From: Ananas comosus | Taxonomy: Eukaryota; Streptophyta; Magnoliopsida; Poales; Bromeliaceae | NCBI RefSeq assembly: GCF_001540865.1 | Contig: NC_033637.1 | Location: 10,843,286 to 10,907,285 of the forward strand | DNA: 64,000 bases | Direction: 5' to 3' | Shown: positions 11,562-23,347 of the stretch, one piece after another | How the letters are laid out: each line of letters begins with the position of its first letter | Position numbering within the stretch: position 1 is the stretch's first letter | Notes under the pieces: generated by a model | Told to the model about the DNA's origin: nothing | Seen by the model: the letters and a program-made list of their open reading frames with translations, nothing else | Databases searched by the model: none | Position numbers and translations under genes: made by a program

Positions 11562-11569
11562 TATTTATA
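11562..11569 (-). promoter_or_regulatory. TATA box of the BOI-like gene
   Basis: Minus-strand TATAAATA in the context GCTATAAATACCCC, 73-80 bp upstream of the family start codon. Transcription about 30 bp downstream would begin near 11530-11540, giving a leader of about 50 nt. Confidence 0.7.
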
Positions 11570-11570
11570 G

Positions 11571-13738
11571 CGGGATGGTGCCACGTAGGACGCAGGGGGC
11601 AATTTCGGAAACATGGCAAAAACAGGGGCAAAGAAAACGAACGCACTTTTTTTTTTATTATTACCACTTAATTTTATATATATATATATTTATTTTATCC
11701 GATGCTTCAGGTATGACCTTGCCTCTTTTTACGTTTTTTGATTAATTTATTGTAATCAGAAATTAATTAATAATTAATTAAAATTAAAATTAATTAAGTT
11801 GGGGCTACGTACACATGCACAAGCGTTCAACGCAAACCCACTATCAAACTGTGCGGACGCACGGGCTTTTACTATGCGGGAGCTCCGCATGGGGACGGTC
11901 AAAGCAAAAGAGGGAGGGGACAACAACGCACACGAGATACGAGTGAGTGATAACAAGGCCGTGTCACTACCACCATTTATTTCTCTTAATTAATTAATTA
12001 ATTAGATTTAATTAATTAGTTAGTTAATCGATTAATTAATTACTATTTATGTGGATGCGCATATCTTTTTAGGACGCAGGATTGGGGGGTTAGCATTAAA
12101 ATTAGGATTAATTATAGAAATTGATACGGGCGAGTTTTTAGCATTTATTGTTCATTGCTCCCCCATAACACGCCGTGATAAATATAAAGAAAAATAAAAT
12201 GAGGTGTTACATGACGACGCTTTTTTATTTAATTTTTGCTGATGTATTTATATTATTATTTAGCCAATACGTCCAAGGAAAAAAAAATTTAAAGTTTCAT
12301 GTTAATTTTTGAAGTGTTGTTAAATTTAAAATTTAATGCATCTATAAAATTTAACCTACCTCCCATACAGAGGAAAAAATTATTCAAAAGATGATTTGGG
12401 AGGCAAATTCTTATGTCTTATTTAAAACGCCTCTCTTCAACTGTTATAGTTGGAACGGTAACGAATGTAAAGAATTATTTTTGGTTAGATATAATTATAA
12501 ATAGTGTATAATTGAATATGCATGTAGTCGAAAATACAGCAGCTATAACTATATATACGATGTTTAGCATGATGTAGTAGAAAATGCTGAAATTACAAAT
12601 AATTTGTTTGGTTGTATACAGTTGAGAAATAAATTTTAAAACTTTATCATTTTATATATATGATGGTAAGATTACCTCCAATGTACAAAATAAAAATATT
12701 TTTGTTTAAAAAATAGTTAAGGAGGTAAGCTTACCTTTCGCTTAAAGTTACTCTCTCCAATTGCTGCAGCTGGGACTACGGCCAATTTAAGCGTAGTTCC
12801 AACTACTGCAGTTGGGCCTTTTCTTACATGCAATTATAACTGCAGTGTAATTGCAATTATATGCAACCAAACTACCTCTAATATAAATAGGAAAGTTGAA
12901 TTCAAGAGCATCAAAGTGAACATTATATTTGAATTTATATGTAGTTACAACTGCAGCGCAAACTGTTTTGATTTGTAGCGCCTAAGATTCTATGCATTAG
13001 GAAAGGACCACTTTGTTTGGCTCAGCGAGAACAACGTGACCACAGTTCATGCCTCACAGTAAATAACAAAATAAATAGGAATTTAATAAAGGAAAAAAAA
13101 AACTTATATTTTACCTTATTTGTAATTAATTAAAAATTTTACTTTATTATTTATATGAATTTTTTTACTTTTTTATTACAGCAAAAATCTATTGTCAAAC
13201 GCGATATCAAAATATTACCGGGCGATTCCAAAGTATCCATCAAAACTAAAAAAAGCATTACAGATACCGTAATAAAATTGATAATATTAATATTACTCTT
13301 ATAAATTCATAAATAATATCCTAAAAATAATTTATTTGCCCTTCACTATATAGCTAATTATTAAATAGGTAGTAGTTTATTAATTTATTCCACGGCAGAT
13401 ACTATTATAGTATGATTAATTAAATTAAAATTAAAACTAAAACTACAGCGTGACAAATTAAAAATATGCTAAATTAAATATCAACAAATTAAAGTTTACA
13501 GTATAATAAAACAGTAATAAAATAATAATTTACATATGTGAGATGGAATGCGACATGAGCTGTTCCCATGCACCATGTACATGTGCTGGGTTGGGTGTGG
13601 AAGCAATTAAGAAAAGTGGGTTTGTTTGGGTGCGTGACCGGACACGGACCCAAACTCGGAAAAACTCAATCCGTACACGTTGCCCCATGCCAGGTTATCT
13701 GCTGTTGCACGATATATATATATATATATATATATATA
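11571..13738. other. Upstream region of the BOI-like gene and MITE-like palindromes
   Basis: TTAA/AATT repeats lie at 11760-11800 and 11983-12040. About 12474-12886 has inverted ends (TTTTTGGTTAGATATAATTA versus TATATGCAACCAAACTACC) and looks like a degraded MITE. No second gene is visible. Confidence 0.45.
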
Positions 13739-14351
13739 TCTATACTTATATTAAAAGCACGTATATTTAAATTTGGGTCTGTCGACAAACCCATTTTTCG
13801 GCGAAAAATTAGCGCCCATTTTCCTCTTTCCGTACGAAAAATTTTAAATATAAGAATAAAAATAGAAATAGAAACAATAATGAATACGTAAGTTCTCTAT
13901 AACAGATTACTGATGTTGAAAATCTTAAAATATAAATTTTCTATTTAATTCAAAAGTAAGTTTTCTATAACAAATTATGGTGTGAAAATCCTATAAAAGA
14001 TATTTTCCTATTTTATTTTAAAATATCTTTTTTAGATATTATCTATTTAATTTCAAAATATATTTTCTTTTTAAGATAACGGATTTTATTTTTCTATTTA
14101 ATTTCAAAAATTTATTTTCTAACAGATATATTTTTCTATTTAATTTCAAAAGTAATTTTTGCATTAGAGATTATTGTTAATTATTTATCATTTAAAGCAT
14201 ATCTTTCTTAATAGTGTGATATTATTATTTTAAATTTTTTAGATATATATTTGGCAATCATATAAAATATGGCCTAAATTAAAAAATAATTTAAAAAAAA
14301 TTATAACTTTTCTAATAATTATTACGTGCATTTGAACGTACATTTTACTAG
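13739..14351 (+). mobile_element. Non-autonomous Helitron
   Basis: Begins TCTATACTTATATTAAAAGC and ends in CTAG. The bases outside are A (13738) and T (14352), as expected for insertion between A and T. A short hairpin (TACGT, loop, ACGTA) ends about 10 nt before the 3' CTAG. No Rep/helicase is encoded. These are the standard plant Helitron end rules. Confidence 0.75.
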
Positions 14352-14356
14352 TATAT

Positions 14357-14395
<39 letters not shown>

Positions 14396-14410
14396 ATATA
14401 TATTATATAT

Positions 14411-14443
<33 letters not shown>

Positions 14444-14666
14444 TTATTTATTTATTTATCGGAGTTAAAATATTAGTAAGAATTGGTAAAATAAAAATAT
14501 AATTGCTTCACCGCTAAGCAAATTATATGGTAAATTGTTTTACTCTCTTCTATATATAATTATATTACAAGAAAATTAGAACCGTTACTTTTGTATTAAT
14601 TAGTTTCGATAATACAATATCTAAGTGATGGTTTGTATATATTATTAAACTTAATTTATACCATTT
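14352..14666. repeat. (AT)n microsatellite and AT-rich spacer
   Basis: Compound (AT)n with a TTTA run at about 14358-14458, then AT-rich unique-looking sequence. No gene. Confidence 0.6.
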
Positions 14667-14680
14667 AAACTTCTTAAGCT

Positions 14681-14847
14681 ACCAACCGGCCTAGAGCAAG
14701 TGGCAAAAGGCTTAGTGGTTGGTATCCGAGACCCAAGTTCGAATTCTAGCTGATTCATATTTCTAACTAAGTTGATTTCTAAATGAAATAAACGAAGCGG
14801 ATAGCGTGCTACCTATCTCTTCACAAAAAAAAAAAAAAAAAAAAAAA
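14681..14847 (+). mobile_element. tRNA-derived SINE
   Basis: A box A-like TAGAGCAAGTGG lies about 10 bp from the start, a box B-like AGTTCGAATTCT lies about 40 bp further on, and a poly-A tail of more than 20 is at the 3' end. AAACTTCTTAAGCT occurs before the element (14667-14680) and again at the end of the tail (to 14859). This is a 14-bp target-site duplication, diagnostic of LINE-mediated retroposition. Confidence 0.88.
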
Positions 14848-14859
14848 ACTTCTTAAGCT

Positions 14860-15762
14860 CGGAATGTTTTAGATTTCACTTTTATGAACTGTGCTCGTAG
14901 TTGTAATTAAAACTACAGTTATATATAATTATATATGGATTTAAATTTGACATTTATATTAATGTATTTAAATTCAAGTACTGTAATTGTAACTATATGA
15001 GAAGGTTCATCTGTACCAGTTGGAATTACACCCAAATTGACGGTAATAATTCTATGCATTTTATTTGATTCGATATAGTAAAATACGTTGGTGCAGCTAT
15101 AAATATTTTATTTGATTACAATAATTTTTTATCACATCGAATTAAATAAGATACATATAATTATTATATTTTTAGCTATATATATTTCTAACTATCAGGT
15201 ATTTATAATTACGTAGAAGCGCCCCGAACAATCTCTTGCGCCTTCAATACATGATAAAATTCGAATGAAATTTGCTTCAGAAAAAACAACTCCGATATGA
15301 AGCGACAATTAAAATGAAATATTTATAACTACGTTACTTTCTAATACAACTATCTGAATTAAGATATAGATGATTATAATTATTATATTTATAATTATAT
15401 ATTATTTTTAATTATATGGTATTTACAATTACGTGGAAGTACTAAACAGGAAAGTTAAATACTGAAAAAAGTGTGAAATCAAATGTATAAAAGTAGTGGG
15501 GTCCGCATAAAAGGTGCGCATAGAGAGAGAGAGAGAGAGAGCGAATCCCGATCTGGGGCGGTGTGCCCCGCGACTCTGAGAGCAACAGGAGTGGCCTTGG
15601 GTGGGCACGGTGGGTCCCACCCACTACAGTGCGGACATTTATACGTACGTACCCATAATTTTCTTAGATACGACAAGATATTATTCATTAATGCGTGGCT
15701 ACAGAGCGGTGGTGGGTGCATGGTGGAATAGAGCGGTGCACCAAAAAATCTATACACTTGTT
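14860..15762. other. Intergenic, no gene seen
   Basis: AT-rich with a (GA)n tract at about 15523-15541 and a GC-richer stretch 15540-15650. The open frames there run through the GA repeat and look spurious. Confidence 0.5.
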
Positions 15763-16873
15763 GTAGATATTATCGGTAGCAAATGAGCTCCGTTGTCATC
15801 TATTTATAGAACTGGCAAACGGGCCGATTGAGTAACCCGCGCGCAGATTATTATACCTGTGGGTTACTTGGGTATAAATAAAATTTACCCGTAAATTTTT
15901 AGATAGCCAACATCTTTACCCATACCTGCTCGCTGGTGGGCGGGTGGGTATGCGGGTTACCCGCAATTTTATTTTTTTTTGCTCTTATATTTTTTTAAAT
16001 ACAAAACACACATATATAAATTTTAAAAGTGTAATATAACTTATTATTTAAAATATCATAACATATAATAAAAATACTTAAAGTCTTAAAGCAAAAATAT
16101 TTCATAATATAAAAGACACGCAATAAGAAATTAAGATTAAAATTTTTAGGATGAATAAATAAAAAATATATATTAATTAAGAAAATATATATTGTAATTA
16201 AAATATATGTGTGCGGGTACCTATGGGTACCCGCGGATTACTCAAAATGCCCATTGCTTAATCGGTACCCACCCATTTTATCCGTAATTTTTTGGGTTGG
16301 AAAAATTGGTACCCATACCCGTAAATTTTTGGGTAACCCGCGGGTACCCGCGGGTTTGGGTCAAGATTGCCAGGTATACCCATTTATTTGCAATGATGGA
16401 GCCTCTAAATTGACGATCGGCACCGTTGAATATGATCTATACCAATTGAAATCTTTAGAAATCATATTTCACACATTTCCGATATTGTTCACTTATATAT
16501 CCATCGAGTGGATACAAAAATAATCAGCTGGAAATAAATATTCTTTAAAAAATAATGATAAGAGTCTTGTAATCAAAATCAAGAGTATAAATCTTATTTT
16601 AAATAATTTAAAAATTTTCTAACAAAAATTCGATTGATTTGGATATCTTTACGTCGTTAAACAGAAAAACGCCTCATTTCGACCATTAAAATTACAAAAT
16701 TTAAAACCCTTTGATCATTAGACAATTGATGTTAAAAAGATTTAAAATTTTATTCCTAAACACTTCAAGTGACGTAGATCATGTTCAACGGTGCCGATCG
16801 TCAATTTGGAGATTCTATCATCGAAAACAAAATGGATGGCAACGGAGCCTGTTTGCTATTTATAGTATTCTAA

Positions 16874-16876
<3 letters not shown>
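15763..16876. mobile_element. Foldback MITE, group 1 copy a, interrupted by a hAT-like element
   Basis: The left arm (ATCGGTAGCAAATGAGCTCC) and the right arm, ending TAGTATTCTAACTC, match other group 1 copies. The arm is split at 15807/16380 by another element. The left terminus has lost its GAGTTGAGC end. It runs into a 74-bp (AT)n tract. Confidence 0.7.
15808..16379. mobile_element. hAT-like non-autonomous element nested in a MITE
   Basis: The ends contain ACTGGCAA and TTGCCAGGT as short inverted repeats. Subterminal GGGTACCCGCGGG-type motifs are common in plant hAT elements. The flanks CTATTTAT (15800-15807) and CCATTTAT (16380-16387) form an 8-bp target-site duplication with one mismatch. 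The short frame at 16209-16523 runs out into the host MITE and is not a gene. Confidence 0.7.

Positions 16877-16950
<74 letters not shown>
16877..16950. repeat. (AT)37 microsatellite
   Basis: Uninterrupted AT dinucleotide repeat between two MITEs. Confidence 0.95.
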
Positions 16951-16954
<4 letters not shown>

Positions 16955-17163
16955 GAGCTAGAATACTTTTAAAAGTATCACCCTATTGGTGCTTTTAGGT
17001 TTCTAGCCCTTGGATCTACTACTTGATTACTAATAGCCATTGGATCAAATACTATTCCACCTACCACCACCTACCACCACCATCACAATCTTACATTCCT
17101 CCATCCAATGATTAAAAACTCAAAAGCATTTGATGCTTTTGAGAGTATTCTAGCTCAACTCTA
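16951..17163. mobile_element. Short MITE, group 4 copy
   Basis: AATTGAGCTAGAATACTTTT on the left pairs with GAGAGTATTCTAGCTCAACT on the right. Internal phrases (TAGCCATTGGATCAAATACT) recur at 48.2 kb. Flanked on the left by the (AT)37 tract. Confidence 0.65.
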
Positions 17164-17400
17164 TATCTATTAACTTATATGAATTTCCAATGTTTGTTGC
17201 CACATGGCAAGTTTTCCTTCACCCTCACTAGAATGTGACTCTTCTTCTTCCCCTCATTAAACTTTCAATGTACATTTTAACGGTTCCACTTACAAAACTT
17301 TCAATTAATGTATTTAAATGGTTCCACTAACAAAACTTTCAATTATTATATTTAAATGGTCCCACTATCATCTACCATTTTACCGTTTCTATCTACAATN

Positions 17401-17851
17401 ATCCACTCCGTTAAATATGATCTAGAGTATTTGAAACTTCTAGAAAATAAATTTCGTAATTTTTTGAAATCATAATAAAGTCCATCAAGCGGGCATAAAA
17501 TGAACGGTCAAAAGCGAACGACGTCCTAAAATTGGATGATCGGATCCTTCAATTTAAGATCGGAGTTATTGATCTTTATCTAGGTAGTTAATAGAATTTT
17601 CTATCAAAAATTCAACATTTTCCGATTCTTTTCCACCGTTAAACTAGAAAGTATCCTATACCGGCCGTTAAAAATTATCAATTTTGTGAGCTTTTGATCG
17701 TAAGGTAAATGATGTCGAAAAATTTTCTAGAAGTTTTAAATGCTCTAGATAACGTTTAACGGTGTGGATCGTCGTTTCGAAAGCTCTATCATCGAAAACA
17801 ACTTATGAGTACGAGGGCGATCGTACTCATAAGAGTATAGTAGCCGGACTC

Positions 17852-17853
<2 letters not shown>
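17401..17853. mobile_element. Foldback MITE, group 3 copy (left end lost at an N)
   Basis: Shares CATAATAAAGTCCATCAAGC and the right end AAGAGTATAGTAGCCGGACT with the copy at 48753-49646. The left part starts directly after N at 17400. The CTCATAAG at 17826-17833 is the empty site matching the insertion at 49278. Confidence 0.7.
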
Positions 17854-17896
<43 letters not shown>

Positions 17897-17900
<4 letters not shown>

Positions 17901-18442
17901 GAGTTAGAATATTATCGGAAGCAAATGGACTCCGTTAACATCTATTTATTTTCGATGATGGAGCCTCAAAATCGACAATCGGCACCATTAAATATGATTT
18001 ATAGGACCTGAAGTATCTAAAAACCAAATTTCAAATCTGTTTGATATTATTAGCCTAATGATCGAAGAGTTTTAAAATTTGTAATTTTAATGGTCGATAT
18101 AGGACATTTTTCGTATAACGGCGTAAAGATATTCAAATTAATTGAATTTTGATTAGAAAATTCTTTAAACTATTTAGAACAAGATCTATACTCTTGATCT
18201 TAATTATAAAACTTTTATCATCACTTTTTAAAGAATATTTATTTTCAGCCGTTCATTTTTGTGCCCACTTGATGGATAAGAGAATAATATCGAAAATATA
18301 TAAAATTTGATTTCTAAATGCTTCAAGTGATATAAATCATATTCAACGGTACCGATTATCGATTTGGTGCCTTTATCATCGAAAACAAATGAGTGATAAT
18401 AGTTCTCGCGTCCATTTGTTATGAATAGCATGCTAGCTCAAT
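17897..18442. mobile_element. Foldback MITE, group 1 copy b
   Basis: GTTGAGTTAGAATATTATCG at the left and GCATGCTAGCTCAA at the right. The inverted arms carry the TTTTCGATGATGGAGCC and CATCGAAAACAAATG motifs. Preceded by (TA)n and (GA)n repeats. Confidence 0.72.
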
Positions 18443-18639
18443 TTTATATTTATATATATCTATATATATTTATGAATTATAATTTAAAATTTAGAATATA
18501 ATAATAATATTTCAAATTTAATAATTAATATTTAGAATGTAATGATGAAGTTGCTATTATAGGATGCACTTGGAAATATTTGTAGCATCACTGGCTCGAT
18601 TTATATATAGGACTAGGTAACAATATTTTTAGAAATTAA
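18443..18639. other. AT-rich spacer
   Basis: No gene or defined repeat seen. Confidence 0.5.
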
Positions 18640-18999
18640 GGCATAAATGTATAAAATTTTCTTCAACTATAGCTCATGTGGATTTAATAAGTTAACTATT
18701 AAAAAATTTAAATTTACTGTCTGATATTTTAATTTATTTGATTTGGGCCAATTAGTGATCTATACTTTCAAAAATTGAATACATAATTTATCTTTAGTAT
18801 TTGTTCAGTATATTTTATGCAATTATGTAACTATAAATTTATGAAATTAAATAATTAGCCTAAATTTTATATTCATAGAGCTATCAAAACACTTAAATCA
18901 AATAAATAAAACAATTAAGTATTTAAATTAAAATTTTGAAAGATTGGATAATCGAATCAAAATAGTATATGGTGCAGGTAAGTTTTATACATTTTTACC
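18640..18999. mobile_element. Dispersed TIR element, family 7
   Basis: The left end, GGCATAAATGTATAAAATTT, is the reverse complement, with changes, of the right end AGTTTTATACATTTTTACC. Arms carry AATTTTAATTTACT-like and GATTGGATAATCGAATC motifs shared with the copy at 33495-33832. Confidence 0.55.
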
Positions 19000-21900
19000 A
19001 AAAATAAATGTGATCATTTAATTGCTGCATTATTTTCAGTGATAGAGCAACCAAATCATCGATAAGTATTATTGAACACAATTTATGATATTTCAACTTT
19101 TTGGCTTCAAATTTTTTAATTTTTTACGTTATAATGTACTATTGAAATGATTTAAATAATTGATCATTTTTAATGGTTAATCCAAGATGAATTTTATAAA
19201 ACTTGAACACCGGAGAATTGCTATCATAAAGTCGTGAAATTTCGTTTCCAAGATATTCAAACAATTTATATTATATTTAATAGAGTTGATTATTGATTCG
19301 AATGCCCCGGTCATTTTCATAGATGACGTGAAAATAAAAGTTGTCGTTCACTTTTAAAAGTATTATAATTTTACTCCTATATATATTATTGGAAAGTATT
19401 TTTATTTTTTTTATGCGGACATACAATATTCTACGTACATAAAATTATATTATTTATACAGTTCAAAAAACTACTACACTAAACACATACAGTTAAGAAT
19501 AAGTAAAGCGAGCCCCATACCATTTTAGCCAAAAAAAAAAAAAAAAAAAAAAGCCATTTTCATGTGCAACGTATACTTATAGTATTTTTCATATAGAAAT
19601 ATATATATAAAAATATCTGGTGAGAAAAAAAAAAAAAACCTCTGAAATTTTATAAAAAAATGTTAAAAACTTTAAACAATCTCAGTATGCAATGATATAC
19701 TAAAATCTTTTTTTTTTTTCATAATATAGACGCTTTAAATAGCTTGAAATTGTATTTATCAGTATCAATTTTGATTTTACATGATGTGCCGTTTTAGTTT
19801 TCGTATAAAGTTTTTTTTTTTTGATTTTATAAAGGAAAATAGTCTTTTCGTTTTTAAATTTTTTATTCCGAAAAATTGTAAAAAATTGGTTTTATGGAAA
19901 GTTTTTTGTTTTTCTTTTTATTTTTTTGATCCCAAGAGCTAGCGCAAGGGTTGAGTGTGGTGTACGAAGTGTACGGATACACCGGGTGTAGGCAATATTT
20001 AATATGTCACTAATTAATGTCGCAGCATCGGTGTAATGTGTCGCAATCGTGTTATGATAATGTTGTGTTGTGTTGTGTTATGAGCACTTGCCCCTGTCAA
20101 AAACAGTGTTGTGTTGTGTTGTGTATAAATTTTCATTTTATGCTCATTTTTTTTGCCTGTTTTTTTAATCATATAGATATATATACTGGTAAAAAATTAA
20201 CTTATGATTAGATAAAAGACGCACTAATAAATATATAATTATTTTTTAAAAAAATTTTATTCGCAAACGTCAATTTAAAGGTGTGCTTGGTTCGTGCGAC
20301 AAAAAAAATTCTAGCAACAAAAAGATTTCTACGGATGTAATTCTTACGCATTATATTACAGTATTTTATTCGTACAGTCATATTATTCGAGATTATCGAA
20401 AATATAAAATTATTTCGTTTGTTTCGTCAATTTATTTTTTTCGAAAGTGCGGTGACCAAACACTGCGATGCATTATTAATCTTTACAGATTTAGTTAGTA
20501 CGCATCACGCAATTCTCGCAACTATAAATTTTTTAAAATAAATATTTATCTTAAATTTAAAAATAAAATAATGTTGACGGATGCAAATTAAATAAATTAA
20601 AAAATTAAATAGTAAAATTAAAATTTTAAAAGTTAAGTAACTAATGTAAAATAATTCCTAATTTAGATAAATTTTTTTATATATTTTTTATTTACATCTA
20701 CGTGAGGATAAGTGAAGAAACTCGAGGTGGAAGGCGTAATAAAACACATCACCATTACTATAATTATTATTATTATTATAATGTGACAAATATATATATA
20801 TATGATACATTATTCCTATTATTACGTATTTATTTATTTATTTATTATTATTCTACATCATGTTCCCTTCTTCTTCTTCTTCTTATGGGAAACCGAGCAT
20901 GAACCATTTTTAAATATATATTTTTCTATAATAACGGTTGAGTAAGGGAGGGTAAAAAAGTAATTCCACATAGTAGGTTGGGCTAGGGTTTGGTTAGGTT
21001 GGGTCAAACAAGGAAACCTATACATACACTTTATTTTTATACTCAACCATCCATTCACTTCAATCTAATCTTATTCCCAATACAAATCCCCCACTCTACT
21101 CAAACCTAGGTTTATATATAGACCCTTCTCTTTTTTCTTTTTCTTTTTTTTCTTTTTTCTTTTTCATATGAAAATTTATTTATTGCTTGGACCAAGTGCA
21201 AATTTTATTGCGATTTTCGTGACATGAAATTTCTGTTTATATATATATATATACACACACTGCTATTTAATCTCATTCTCGCAAGGAATGTAGATGGATA
21301 CTAACACCTGAAACTTTATTCAAATTAGAATCTGAACGGAACATATTTATTTGATGCTAAACGGATATAATTTTAAATACGGATATAAAAAATAAAAAAT
21401 AAAAATAAGAGGGATGTGAATTTGGGTGTGAATTTGGACAGATCGATTCAGAAAGTGTAGAAATTTTCTACGTACTGAAATTTTCTACAGTTTTTAAAAA
21501 CTAACTAAACTCTATATCTGTATTTTGAAAAGCGTCAGACGTGATCTGCAAACTCTAAATAGTCGCGAACCTACATTGGCAATGGGGTGAGATTTTTTTT
21601 TAAAAACATTTCTTTTAAGGCCTTCATAAATGTGTTAATTACGCCAGGTTCAGGAAATAATTTACCCTCTTCTTTATAGATGTTTTATTTTATTTTATAT
21701 ATATATATTTTCTCTCTCTCTCTCTCTCTCTATCTATATGTATCATCTGCTTTTGCTGCAGTTAAAATCAGTGGCGAGATTCTTTCCCCAAATGCGTCAA
21801 GATTCGTACTGTTTAATCTCTGTGTACACACATTAACATCACATCGTATCTCTGCCACCCATCACCTCTCCCACCCCCTCACACTTTTTTTTTTTTTTTG

Positions 21901-22751
21901 GCATTTAATTTAATAATTTTCTATATTTATTATTATTGTTTTTACCAAAAAAAAAAAAATTAGTTGAAGCGCAATAATTAAAGCACTTGTGTTTAATTTA
22001 CTTGTTACTTTTATTTATTATTTACTGTACAAAAGATACTCCTCGATAACAGCGACGCAACCAACATGAACTCCACGTTACGTCGAACTAATTGATAGTA
22101 ATAATAATTATTATTAAGGGACTTACAAGTTACAATTAACTACTTCATAAATATTCACAAATAGTATATGCCATGAAATTATTATTATATTTATTATGTG
22201 GCATTTTCAAATAGATAATTGAGTTCTAAAAGTTTTGAAAATTTTTTAATTTTGTTATATAATTCAATAGCAATAATTTTCTAAAAATTTCATAATTAAA
22301 TTATATAAATAGCTTGTGAAATCATATAAAAATATGATAAGTTTAGATAGCAGAATAAAAACTTTTGATGTTTAATTAAATAGTAGTATATATATTGTAA
22401 AAAAATGAAGATGCTAATTAAGCCCCATGCATAAAATTAACTCATAATTTAAAAAATGCTAAACACCAGTATGATCTATTTGTCATTGTGTTATCATGTA
22501 TAATTAACCCATTGTTTCTAATTAACGTGTCACACACTCACGCATACATAGACTAATTGAGAAAATTAATTAAGTTGCTCGCTAACCAGAATCTTCTGAC
22601 TTTTTGTCACCCTCACGAGCTTTGTTTTTTATTTATTTTTCTTTCTGCGAATCCATTAATCTTACTCGCGCGTCCCTTGTTCTTGAATGTATTTTTTTAA
22701 AATTTTTTTTATACTTTGTTCTAATAATTTAAAGTGTCATATATATATATA
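19000..22751. other. Intergenic, no gene seen
   Basis: Poly-A/T runs near 19531, 19628, 19707 and 19809, TTGTG repeats near 20060-20130, (ATT)n near 20758-20780 and (CT)n near 21710-21732. A possible TIR remnant (TGCTTGGTTCGTGCG to GCGGTGACCAAACACT) lies at about 20282-20466. No gene. Confidence 0.5.
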
Positions 22752-23292
22752 GAGTGAGGCTACTATGCTATTGGAAGCACGGAGCCTTCCGTGCTTCCAG
22801 CTCGTTTTCGATGTTGCGACTTTTGAATCGTCGATCGGCTCCGTTAAACTTGATCTAGAGTATTTGGAGTACCTAGAAAATAAATTTAATGATTTTACGA
22901 TATCATTTGCCTAGTGAACGAAGGGGCTCAAAATCAACGGCTGAAAATAAAAATCTTACAAAATGTAATAATATGACATTAAAATTTTAAATCAAAGATA
23001 TTGATCTTGTTTTATATAGTATAAAGAATTTTCTATCAAAATTTCACGTGATTTGGATATTTCTACACTGTTAAACTTGCAAACGGCTCCCTACGGCCAT
23101 TGAAATTTGTTGATTTTGAGCCCATTCGATCACTAGACAAATGATATCGAAAAATAATAAAATTTATTTTCTAGGTACTCCAAATACTCTAGATCAAGTT
23201 TAACGAAGCCGATCGACGATTCGAAAGTCGCAACATCGAAAACGAGCTGGAAGCACGGGCTCCGTGCTTCCGATAGCGTAGTAGCCTCACTC
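22752..23292. mobile_element. Foldback MITE, group 2 copy b, well-preserved ends
   Basis: The 12-bp termini GAGTGAGGCTAC and GTAGCCTCACTC are perfect inverted repeats, continuing about 34 bp with two mismatches (TATGCTATTGGAAGCACGG). About 540 bp of long arms around CGATCGGCTCCGTTAAAC. Flanked on both sides by TA repeats. Confidence 0.8.
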
Positions 23293-23344
<52 letters not shown>

Positions 23345-23347
23345 ATT
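23293..23347. repeat. Compound (AT)(GT)(GTAT) microsatellite
   Basis: AT repeats, then about 13 GT units, then GTAT units, abutting the MITE at 22752-23292. Confidence 0.9.
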
